A stretch of 32,688 bases of DNA from NCBI GenBank assembly GCA_038883475.1, contig JAVZMA010000014.1, forward strand, positions 1 through 32,688, given 5' to 3'. Position numbers and translations under genes: made by a program. The number at the start of each line of letters is the position of its first letter. Position 1 is the first letter of the stretch. A model generated the notes under the pieces. That model was given only the letters and a program-made list of their open reading frames with translations. It searched no databases and was not told where the DNA came from. The DNA comes from JAVZLH01 sp038883475 (GTDB lineage: Archaea; Thermoproteota; Bathyarchaeia; Bathyarchaeales; Bathycorpusculaceae). Of this stretch, positions 23,963-30,542 are shown piece by piece.

Positions 23963-24556
23963 TTGAAATTGAAAGAGAAAGGTATAATTGGTATAGATTT
24001 GGCTGGAAAACCAGAAAATCCTACCGGTTGGGCTTTGCTGCTGGGCAATTTTGTGAAAACAGGAGTTATTTATACGGATGGCGAAATTCTGGAATTCATA
24101 GTCAGAAACAGCCCAGCAGTGGTTGCCGTCGACGCCCCTTTTAGCCTACCAAAAACTGGTCTTTTAAGAAAAGCGGATAGGGGTATGATAAAGAGGGGGT
24201 ATAGAGTTTTTCCGCCAAATCTTCCTTCAATGCGAACTCTCACGCTGCGGGCAATGACGCTAAACAAGTTAATAGCAAAAAGCGGATACAAAACAATAGA
24301 GGTGCATCCAACTTCAACGCGAAAAGCCTTAAACATGCCCACAAAAGATTTAGAGGCTATACAAGGAATCTTGAAAAGCATGGGGTTGAAAGGAGATATA
24401 GAAGCACACCCTTTAACAATGCACGAAATCGATGCTATTACAGCAGCGTTGACAGGCTACCTCTACATAAAAAATAAAACCGAAGCTATAGGAGACATGG
24501 ACGAGGGCTACATAACTGTTCCAAAAAAGTGTGATTGGAAGGTGTTAAAAATTTGA
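23963..24556 (+). CDS. DUF429 RNase H-like fold protein
   Basis: About 197 residues (195 if TTG 23969 is used). DUF429 motifs are clear: GIIGIDLAGKPENPTGWALL (7-26), AVDAPFSLP (about 54-62), KTIEVHPTSTRKALNMP (about 110-126) and HEIDAITAALTGYLY (about 154-168). The conserved acids (D of GIDLAG, D of VDAPF, E of EVHP, D of IDA) fit an RNase H-type metal site, so a nuclease role is predicted for the family, though not proven. Its TGA stop overlaps the TTG start of the PolD small subunit gene, so both are co-translated. A link to DNA replication or repair follows from this context. Confidence 0.8.
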   Translation: MKLKEKGIIGIDLAGKPENPTGWALLLGNFVKTGVIYTDGEILEFIVRNSPAVVAVDAPFSLPKTGLLRKADRGMIKRGYRVFPPNLPSMRTLTLRAMTLNKLIAKSGYKTIEVHPTSTRKALNMPTKDLEAIQGILKSMGLKGDIEAHPLTMHEIDAITAALTGYLYIKNKTEAIGDMDEGYITVPKKCDWKVLKI

Positions 24557-26100
24557 GCGCGATAGAAAAGCTTCAGAAAGCTGTAGAAACAACGATTGCT
24601 GCAGGATACCAGCTAGATAAAGAAGCCTTTGAGTTCCTCAAAAACGCTGCTGTAACGGAAGACCCTCTAGAAATCGTGAACAAAGCTCTGAAAAAAATGG
24701 AAACTCAAAAAGAAAAAGTGTTTTTTATTGATAGAAACTTTTTGGAATCTTTGGTAAAGGGGTTTGCAGAGCCGGAGAGGGAGCTAGTTTCCCAAAAAGA
24801 AGCCTTTCAACAACTTCCTGAACTGCAGATAACTGAGGGGAAAAAAGTTTTCCACCCATATGCAAAGGGTATTGAGGCAAAAATCGGCGTAATCGAAGAC
24901 CCCAGCACCGAGATAGGTTCGGAAGGAGACCTTGAAGGTTATTTGAAGTATTTCTGTGACCGGTTTAAGCGTATGGAAAAGTTGCTGAGGCAGAGAATGG
25001 ACGTTAGAGCTGCTGCCTCAATTATGGATGCTCTAAAATCGCCAGCTAACACAAGGGTAAAAATAATTTGTATGGTTACGGATAAGAGAGAATCAAAACA
25101 AAGGATAATATTAACGGTAGAGGATTTACAAGCCAATGCCATCGCGCTTGTGCCGCAAAACGCCTCGCAAGAACTTTTGGCGAAAGCGCGGTCACTTCTG
25201 CTTGACCAAGTGGTCTGCTTAGCGGTCACCAAAACGAGAAGCGACCTCCTTATAGTGGAAGACATAATTTTACCAGACATAAGCCAGAGGCAACAGCACA
25301 AAGCGCCTTTGCCAGTTTACGCCGTTTTAACTTCCGACCTGCACGTTGGCAGCACGAAATTTCAGAAGAAGATGTTTGACCGTTTTGTGTCGTGGCTTAA
25401 CGGCAATTATGGAAACGAAAAAATGAGGGAAATAGCAAGCCATGTTAAATATGTGCTTATTGCCGGCGATATAGTTGATGGAATAGGCGTTTATCCAAAC
25501 CAAATAAAGGAGTTGGCGGTAAAGGACATTCATAAGCAGTACATGCTCGCATCTGAGCATATGAAAGAGATACCAGACTATATAGAAGTAGTAATGATAC
25601 CGGGGAACCACGATGCGCCGAGGAAGGCCTTGCCTCAACCAGCAATATCGAACGATTTTCTCAAAACACTGCAAGAAACAAGGAAAGTCCATTCCTTTGG
25701 AAACCCTTGCATGCTCAGCCTCCACGGCGTAGAAATTTTGTTATACCACGGGCGAAGCCTAGACGACATACTCCACACAATCCCGAAAGTAGATACCCCA
25801 GAGCAAGCCATGAAACTGCTACTGCAAAGCCGCCATTTAGCACCAATATACGGTGGAAAAACCATGTTATCGCCGGAAAACAGAGACTTCTTAGTGATTG
25901 AACGTGTTCCAGATATTTTCCACGCGGGGCATGTGCACATATTTGGTCATACAAACTATCGTGGGGCATTAATTGTTAATTCAGGTTGCTGGCAGGAACA
26001 GACTGAATACATGAAGAGAATGGGGCTTACCCCAACCCCTGGAAAGGTTCCAGTGGTTAACTTACAAACTTTGGAGCTTATGGTGGTATCCTTTGATTAA
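24553..26100 (+). CDS. polB: DNA polymerase D small subunit (DP1)
   Basis: About 515 residues. The small subunit of archaeal PolD supplies 3'-5' proofreading exonuclease activity and binds the large subunit and PCNA. An OB-fold region lies at about 150-240 (RVKIICMVTDKRES to LLIVEDIILPD). A calcineurin-like phosphoesterase domain follows with all metal motifs: SDLHVG (D262, H264), AGDIVDG (D306), PGNHDAP (351-354 GNHD), LLYHGRS (398-400 YHG) and FHAGHVHIFGHT (457-462). The start TTG 24553 follows AAGGTG at eight bases and overlaps the DUF429 stop; a longer reading from 24535 is less likely. Its end overlaps the convergent DUF99 gene. The large subunit is not in this window. PolD argues against a classical crenarchaeote. 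Confidence 0.95.
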   Translation: MSAIEKLQKAVETTIAAGYQLDKEAFEFLKNAAVTEDPLEIVNKALKKMETQKEKVFFIDRNFLESLVKGFAEPERELVSQKEAFQQLPELQITEGKKVFHPYAKGIEAKIGVIEDPSTEIGSEGDLEGYLKYFCDRFKRMEKLLRQRMDVRAAASIMDALKSPANTRVKIICMVTDKRESKQRIILTVEDLQANAIALVPQNASQELLAKARSLLLDQVVCLAVTKTRSDLLIVEDIILPDISQRQQHKAPLPVYAVLTSDLHVGSTKFQKKMFDRFVSWLNGNYGNEKMREIASHVKYVLIAGDIVDGIGVYPNQIKELAVKDIHKQYMLASEHMKEIPDYIEVVMIPGNHDAPRKALPQPAISNDFLKTLQETRKVHSFGNPCMLSLHGVEILLYHGRSLDDILHTIPKVDTPEQAMKLLLQSRHLAPIYGGKTMLSPENRDFLVIERVPDIFHAGHVHIFGHTNYRGALIVNSGCWQEQTEYMKRMGLTPTPGKVPVVNLQTLELMVVSFD

Positions 26101-26654
26101 GAGAGCCCGCGCGCCACCAACTTTGCAACTCGTAACGGTTCTGGAATTCTGCTTTTTATAGATAAAGCTTGTAAAAGGTTTTCAGCCGCCCTAAAATCAA
26201 GGTCTATAGTTTCGATATAAATTGGTGTTTCGCCAGCTACGACGACGCGGTGTGCAGTTCCCAGTTTTTCGAAAATTTGCCAGCGTACTTTCCAGTCCTT
26301 AAAGTGTTTCTGGAGCGCTTGTTTTACTGCCTTGTTGTTGGGCTTTTTTCGTGACACAATAATGACTGGCTTCTGAAACTTCTCATAAATGAGTGTGGGG
26401 TCAATTAGGTTAAACCCAGCGAAGGATACTCCAGCAAGCAGAACCGCTGCAAACTTCCATCCAGTCAACATTTCGGTTAACTTTTCCGTCGCGTCCAAAC
26501 CGTCAACTGTTATCCTTGCAACTTTAATATCCTCAATTTCAACTCCTTTAGATAAGACTGCTGCCAAAATGGCTGTTTTAGTTATGCCTTTCTGGAAACT
26601 GCCGTCCTCAACTCCCACCACGGGCATTTTTCGAAAGGCATTTTGGTTCATATT
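26097..26654 (-). CDS. DUF99 family protein (endonuclease V-like fold)
   Basis: About 186 residues. DUF99 features: PVVGVEDGSFQKG near the start, KVARITVDGLDAT, LLAGVSFAGFNLIDP in the middle, PVIIVSRKKP, and a C-terminus ending in PLRVAKLVARG. The family is regarded as related to endonuclease V by fold; its role is unknown. I place the start at ATG 26654, giving MNQNAFRKMPVVGVEDG. The longer reading to 26744 would overlap orc1/cdc6 by 137 bases, and ATG 26630 is another option. The gene overlaps the 3' end of orc1/cdc6 by 47 bases and follows it in the same direction, so it is probably co-expressed with the initiator. Confidence 0.8.
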   Translation of the reverse strand, partial: NMNQNAFRKMPVVGVEDGSFQKGITKTAILAAVLSKGVEIEDIKVARITVDGLDATEKLTEMLTGWKFAAVLLAGVSFAGFNLIDPTLIYEKFQKPVIIVSRKKPNNKAVKQALQKHFKDWKVRWQIFEKLGTAHRVVVAGETPIYIETIDLDFRAAENLLQALSIKSRIPEPLRVAKLVARGLS

Positions 26655-27855
26655 CAACCAGTCTTTCAAGCCTTCCGTCATCCTTGAAAACTTCTCTGAT
26701 AAGAGTACGTGGTATCTCCAGCCTAATCTTTTTTGTGCGTCCATATCTCCCCATACTTACGACTTTAGCGTTCAGCAGCCCCATCGAGTCAAGCTCATTC
26801 ACTAAAGTTCCTAACCGACGCTGAGTCAATGGAGCAATGCCCACTTCACCGCAGAGTTCCGAATAGATTTCATAAATTTCCCCGGTAACAGAACTCTTAG
26901 CATCCACTTTATTCAAGTGATACACACTGAAAAGCACCAGTTTGGAATGCAACGTCAGATTTTTTAGAGCTTCCACAACTCTGTTCCGCTCAATGTGTTT
27001 TTCGGCTTCCCTAACATGGTCTTCAGATACAAAGTTTGCTCCGTTCCGTTCAGCAATTTCGCCAGCAACCCGCAGCAAATCCAAAGCTCGCCTCGCGTCA
27101 CCATGCTCCGCAGCCGCCAAAGCCGCGCAAAAACTCAAGGCACCCTCTGACAGCGCACCTTCATGAAATGCCAATTTCGCTCGTTCAAGAAGAATGTTGC
27201 GAAGTTCGCTTGCGTCATATGGTCTAAAGACCATTTCCTCCTCACTGAGTGAGCTTAAAACACGGGGGTCAAGAAATTCTTTGAAGCGGAGGTCATTTGA
27301 GATGCCTATCAGAGATACCTTGCTATTATGGAGGGTCTCGTTTACTCTTGTTAATTCATAGAGAAGCTCATCCCCCCGAGTTTTCACGAGTGAATCCACT
27401 TCATCTAACGCTACAATTAACATCGTCTTCTCCGCGTCGAGCCTTTTCCTAAATCGGTCAAAAACTTCCCCTACAGAAAGGCCTGTAAACGGGATTTGAA
27501 GTCCTATGCTTTGGCACAGACTTGTAAATACACGATATTCGGAGCCAACCATACGGCAGTTTACATAACAGAATTTAACTGGAGCGTTATACTCTTTTGC
27601 GGTCGCCTCTAGGTATCCAAGCACATATTTAGTAACAGCGGTCTTCCCTGTGCCTGTCTTTCCATAAATGAAGATGTTAGAGCATCTCGCATCCTTGAGG
27701 ACGGGCGCAACCATTTCACCAAGTAACCTTATCTGCTCTTCTCTATGTGGTAGTTTATCTGGAAGGTAATCATGGCGTAAAACTTCTCTATCTTTGAAAA
27801 TCTTGGGGTTATTGACAAATCTACGGAACACATCGCTTAATACATTGTCGTCCAA
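26608..27855 (-). CDS. cdc6: Origin recognition / initiator protein Orc1/Cdc6
   Basis: A 415-residue archaeal initiator that binds origin recognition boxes and loads the MCM helicase. Walker A is GKTGTGKT (65-72), Walker B LIVALDEVD (146-154), sensor 1 GISND with N187, and sensor 2 GDARRALD (252-259). A winged-helix domain covers about 300-385 (SSVTGEIYEIYSELC, LTQRRLGTLVNELDSMGL, GRYGRTKKIRLE), which contacts the recognition boxes. Length is typical. It points away from a 775-bp AT-rich gap holding three recognition-box sequences, the classic layout of an archaeal origin with its cognate initiator. PolD small subunit lies on its other side, as in several PolD-bearing archaea. Confidence 0.96.
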   Translation of the reverse strand: MDDNVLSDVFRRFVNNPKIFKDREVLRHDYLPDKLPHREEQIRLLGEMVAPVLKDARCSNIFIYGKTGTGKTAVTKYVLGYLEATAKEYNAPVKFCYVNCRMVGSEYRVFTSLCQSIGLQIPFTGLSVGEVFDRFRKRLDAEKTMLIVALDEVDSLVKTRGDELLYELTRVNETLHNSKVSLIGISNDLRFKEFLDPRVLSSLSEEEMVFRPYDASELRNILLERAKLAFHEGALSEGALSFCAALAAAEHGDARRALDLLRVAGEIAERNGANFVSEDHVREAEKHIERNRVVEALKNLTLHSKLVLFSVYHLNKVDAKSSVTGEIYEIYSELCGEVGIAPLTQRRLGTLVNELDSMGLLNAKVVSMGRYGRTKKIRLEIPRTLIREVFKDDGRLERLVEYEPKCLSKNARGGS

Positions 27856-27988
27856 GTGAAACCCTCCAAATTTTCTCTAAAGGTAGCACCTCTTTTTCTC
27901 GTGAATAAGATAAGCTATGCCATATAGAAAACTAAATTTCTAGCACTATATTCCTACAGAGAAACAAATTCGCTTGGAGAGGATGAAA

Positions 27989-28016
27989 GGGCACCCCAGA
28001 ATTTCCATTGGAAACT
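27989..28016 (-). repeat. Origin recognition box 1
   Basis: On the minus strand: TTTCCAATGGAAATTC then TGGGGTGCCC. The dyad TTCCA-TGGAA is intact and the G-string GGGG points left, away from the AT-rich segment. Confidence 0.85.
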
Positions 28017-28087
28017 CTTAAAGCAACTTTTACAAAATGTTGTTTTCTTTACTTGAAAGAAAAATACTCTGAAAGGTAAAAACAACT

Positions 28088-28145
28088 GCTAGCTATAATA
28101 ATAATTATTGTTAAGAAAATTAGATAATTATTAAAAATGCATAAC
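28088..28145. other. AT-rich candidate duplex-unwinding element
   Basis: The stretch is almost entirely A and T, with inverted segments such as AATAATAATTATTGTT and ATAATTATTA. It lies between recognition boxes 1 and 2, whose dyads both face it. A second AT-rich stretch lies between boxes 2 and 3 (about 28320-28400). Confidence 0.65.
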
Positions 28146-28170
28146 TTGCACTTTTGCAAAGAGTTCTAAC

Positions 28171-28196
28171 TTTTCCAGAGGAAACGAAGGGGTGGA
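28171..28196 (+). repeat. Origin recognition box 2
   Basis: On the plus strand: TTTTCCAGAGGAAACGAAGG followed by GGTGGA. The G-string points right, away from the AT-rich segment, mirroring box 1. Confidence 0.87.
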
Positions 28197-28408
28197 CTTC
28201 ACCATCGTAAACTCTAAATAATTTCCCCCTTCCTGTTCTTTTCACTTTCCTTAAACATTCCTACAAACAAAGAATTTTAATATCCCTCTTTAACATTTCC
28301 CTTGAACTTCACAAAAATGTGAAAATAGTGTGAAATAAACTCAAGAATGCTTCTTTTTTAACCCTTTTATGCCAATAATTTAATTTTTTATGTCTCTTTA
28401 CTGTAAAA

Positions 28409-28438
28409 AGGACACCCCTTCATTTCTACTGGAAATAA
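28409..28438 (-). repeat. Origin recognition box 3
   Basis: On the minus strand: TTTCCAGTAGAAATGAAG then GGGTGTCC. It shares GAAGGGGTG with box 2 and points left, toward the AT-rich segment. Confidence 0.85.
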
Positions 28439-28630
28439 AGGCTGAACTCTATCCTATTCCCTTTTGAAGTTTAGAAAAATTTTGTGAATCCCGTAAACTC
28501 AAAAAGTCCATATTTTCCCGCTTTTCCGCTTTTTCGTAAAGAAATAGTCTTTTTTAGCTACTGTTTTTCACCGTAATAGCTATAACTTGTTAACTGTAAA
28601 TTGTGACAACTAGATGTGACGGTTTAGGGA

Positions 28631-29059
28631 ATGCCAGCAAGAAAGATGCGTGTTGAACTGTTCGATAGCGAAGGGAATCGGTATACGATAATTTTTGAAG
28701 GACAAGTAACCAGAGATAAAGCCCTACGATTGTTAGACCTTGTAGAACTACTCGGCGGAATACCAACTAACGAGGGCAACCCCAGCGTCGTTAACGCAGG
28801 CAACAGTGACATCCCAAAATGCGAAAAAGTGCGCGTTTGCGTCCAAAAGAACTTCCCAGTCGTTTGGTTCTCTTCAAGGGACGTGCAATCAGCTTATGAA
28901 CAAGAGTTTAAAGAACCTATAAGTTTAAGCACCGTAGCCACATACCTGGCAAGGATGGCAAATAAAGGATACCTCTTAAAAACTGGGGCCTCCAATAAGT
29001 TAAAGTATAGGCTTGCTCCCAATCTTCCGCAAGTTGTTCCAAAACATAAAATTCCTTAA
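28631..29059 (+). CDS. Origin-adjacent winged-helix-like protein
   Basis: A 142-residue protein next to the origin. The N-terminal ~45 residues are a strand-rich segment (MRVELFDSEGNRYTIIFEG) followed by a helix (TRDKALRLLDLVELLGG). A linker of about 25 residues leads to a likely winged helix at about 78-128: FSSRDVQSAYEQEF, then ISLSTVATYLARMANKGYLL as recognition helix region, and a wing TGASNKLKYRL. I do not recognise a named family. Its place directly beyond the origin, divergent from orc1/cdc6, suggests a role in origin binding or regulation, as proposed for other small winged-helix proteins beside archaeal origins. The ATG is preceded by TTTAGGGA at very short spacing, so ATG 28646 is an alternative start. 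Confidence 0.7.
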   Translation: MPARKMRVELFDSEGNRYTIIFEGQVTRDKALRLLDLVELLGGIPTNEGNPSVVNAGNSDIPKCEKVRVCVQKNFPVVWFSSRDVQSAYEQEFKEPISLSTVATYLARMANKGYLLKTGASNKLKYRLAPNLPQVVPKHKIP

Positions 29060-29070
29060 ACCTACAGTGA

Positions 29071-29784
29071 TTATGCAGTTTTACTTTCCGCTTTCTTCAG
29101 GATATCCTCCATTTCCTTTTTAACACTGTACTTAAACGGAATCTTTTTGGTGTCCCTCTCTAAATAACCCTCTTCATAAAGCTTCTTCATTAACCTCGCC
29201 GTGTGCTCCCTGCTAAGCTTAATTCTCTCTTTAATCTCAGGAGCAGTTTTAGGTCCCTCAAGAGCCAACATTCTTAACACAGCCACTTCTGTTTCGGTCA
29301 ACGGAGCCAATGCCTTCTCCTTCTTTATTGGGATTACCGCTTCAGCCCTGATCTCCGGGATCTCCGAAAACTGGCGCAGTTGTTCCTCTATAGCCGAAAC
29401 CTTTGCAGCTAAAATTTCATGTGACGCAACCGTATCATGCAACTTCTTATCTACATCCTCAACCTTCATTAACACTTCTGTTCCAACTTTTGCAATGGGT
29501 CCAACTTTATCTTCTAAAACGCGTATTTTTCCCTCAACCTCCTCAGCCTTGCTTAACGCCCTTTCACTCTTTGAAGAAAGAGCCTCAACTTTAAACGCCA
29601 AAGTTTCAAGTTTTTCACCTTCACGTTTAAGTTGCCTATTAAAGCTCAGAACGACATCCTCAATGACTTCTTTCGCTTTGTCATATTCGTTGCAAATTCT
29701 ACGAATTTGACGATAATACTCGATCGCAGCTCCAATTGTTGCAGCAAGCAGAACGCCGAGAAGAATTAACAAAAGATCCAGCAT
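29071..29784 (-). CDS. Membrane-anchored coiled-coil protein with C-terminal winged helix
   Basis: A 237-residue protein of unusual build. Residues about 2-22 (LDLLLILLGVLLAATIGAAIE) form a single membrane helix. Residues about 28-150 are a long coiled coil (KAKEVIEDVV, LETLAFKVEALSSKSERALS, KAEEVEGKIRVLEDK, VEDVDKKLHD). Residues about 162-230 are a winged helix: LTETEVAVLRMLALEGPKTA, EIKERIKLSREHTARLMKKL, and a wing LERDTKKIPFKYSVK. The polarity of the anchor suggests that the DNA-binding domain is inside the cell. The start follows GGTGAAGG closely, with a leader of perhaps 60 bases from a TATA-like CTTTTAAATC near 29865-29875. It ends 11 bases from the convergent origin-adjacent gene. It could tether DNA to the membrane or be a membrane-bound regulator. 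The family is not known to me. Confidence 0.75.
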   Translation of the reverse strand: MLDLLLILLGVLLAATIGAAIEYYRQIRRICNEYDKAKEVIEDVVLSFNRQLKREGEKLETLAFKVEALSSKSERALSKAEEVEGKIRVLEDKVGPIAKVGTEVLMKVEDVDKKLHDTVASHEILAAKVSAIEEQLRQFSEIPEIRAEAVIPIKKEKALAPLTETEVAVLRMLALEGPKTAPEIKERIKLSREHTARLMKKLYEEGYLERDTKKIPFKYSVKKEMEDILKKAESKTA

Positions 29785-29796
29785 ACCTTCACCCCA

Positions 29797-29911
29797 CGTG
29801 ATTCCTGCGTGATAACACGTAACTCAAACATGTTACATCACAAATCACAATTTCATGCATTTATGATTTAAAAGTTACGGTTCTCAAGATCCATGACGTC
29901 ACACATCACAC
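29797..29911. repeat. Cluster of GTGAT words and TGACGTCA, left cluster
   Basis: The 115 bases upstream of the membrane-anchored winged-helix gene hold CACGTGAT (29797-29804), GCGTGAT (29807-29813), ATCACAA twice (29837-29843 and 29844-29850), the palindrome TGACGTCA (29894-29901) and ATCACAC (29905-29911). GTAAC and GTTAC form an inverted repeat (GTTAC 29832-29836, GTAAC 29818-29822 read on plus). The same words return at 30978-31127. They look like binding sites of a dimeric protein at this promoter. Confidence 0.6.
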
Positions 29912-30056
29912 GGGAACTGACACCTAATATTTGAGGAAAATCTCTCTTTACTCTGTTTGAGAATATTCTTAAGTTTTTTCTGATTTTCAGTTTCTTTTAC
30001 TGCCTTATTTAGGTGTTAAAACGGGTTTTACTTTTGCCTTCAAAAAGTTAATGTGA

Positions 30057-30072
30057 CTTGTGACGTCACAAG
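30057..30072. repeat. Perfect 16-bp palindrome CTTGTGACGTCACAAG
   Basis: A perfect 16-base palindrome centred on TGACGTCA. It overlaps the stop codon of the 158-residue gene on the minus strand. It is the longest of three TGACGTCA sites in the region (others at 29894 and 30979). It may be a protein-binding site; as a hairpin it would have no loop, so a terminator is less likely. Confidence 0.7.
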
Positions 30073-30542
30073 CTTTCTTCGGATGAATTTGCAAGTGTTT
30101 TCAGCTGAATTTCAAGCTCCTCCCTGAGAATTTCGATGATTTTTAGCTGTTCAGTTTTGTTTGGCATGTTTTTGAATGCTTCTACATATTCCCGCAGTTT
30201 GTTGCCTATTTCAAGATAGGGGTCTAAAGTTGTGGTTTCGAAGATTCCCAGGTACCCTAAAAGAAGCACGGTGTAGATGGCTTTTATGACGTTTTGCTTT
30301 GCTTGTTTTAAGGTCCTATTGAAGGCTCCGCGGCTTATTTTAGCCTTTGTTAAGCGTAATCTGGCTTTTTCATCGTATTTTAGCGGTTTTCCAGCAGTAT
30401 TTTCAGATAAAATGTCAATTAGTAGTGTTTCTAGCTGTGTTTTCGTTAAATGACTGTTTTTGGCGAGGATTTTAGCAACAGGGTCATTTAATGAACTCAT
30501 TATTAAAGGCTGAATGCTTTCTTTAAGCTTCAAAGTCTTCAC
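30066..30542 (-). CDS. Unrecognised helical protein (158 aa) between repeat clusters
   Basis: A 158-residue, mainly helical protein I do not recognise. It has a conserved-looking core KARLRLTKAKISRGAFNRTLKQAKQNVIKAIYTVLLLGYLGIF (about 63-105). The part ISRGAFNRTLKQA resembles a helix-turn-helix, and a hydrophobic helix VIKAIYTVLLLGYLGIF follows. The C-terminus is an acidic amphipathic helix (LKIIEILREELEIQLKTL). The GTG start at 30542 lies about 22 bases after a transcript start predicted from TTTTAAAA near 30587-30594. The gene is flanked on both sides by TGACGTCA sites, one overlapping its stop. It might be the DNA-binding partner of those sites, but this is untested. Confidence 0.62.
   Translation of the reverse strand: MKTLKLKESIQPLIMSSLNDPVAKILAKNSHLTKTQLETLLIDILSENTAGKPLKYDEKARLRLTKAKISRGAFNRTLKQAKQNVIKAIYTVLLLGYLGIFETTTLDPYLEIGNKLREYVEAFKNMPNKTEQLKIIEILREELEIQLKTLANSSEESL

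Larger units (their letters stand above)
27856..28630. other. Replication origin region (oriC)
   Basis: A 775-bp AT-rich gene-free region between orc1/cdc6 (leftward) and a winged-helix gene (rightward). It holds three copies of a common element of form TTTCCAnnnGAAAnnnnGGGGTGnnC, in two orientations, and an AT-rich stretch between the first two. This matches known archaeal origins: recognition boxes with a dyad and G-string next to a cognate initiator gene and an unwinding element. Two weaker candidates, TTCCTACAGAGAAAC at 27951 and TTCCTACAAACAAAG near 28258, could be degenerate boxes. No gene is visible inside. Confidence 0.88.

Noticed and set aside
26654..26744. Longer N-terminus of the DUF99 protein starting at 26744
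   Set aside because: It would overlap orc1/cdc6 by 137 bases and the added residues have no family match; ATG 26654 fits the family start better.
27856..28630. CRISPR array or insertion sequence in the large AT-rich gap
   Set aside because: There are no evenly spaced identical repeats, no transposase frame and no terminal inverted repeats; the repeated elements are recognition boxes in two orientations.
29894..29901. TGACGTCA as a sign of eukaryotic CRE-type control
   Set aside because: The word is a simple palindrome; the archaeal context and repeated local use make a local dimeric protein the better explanation.
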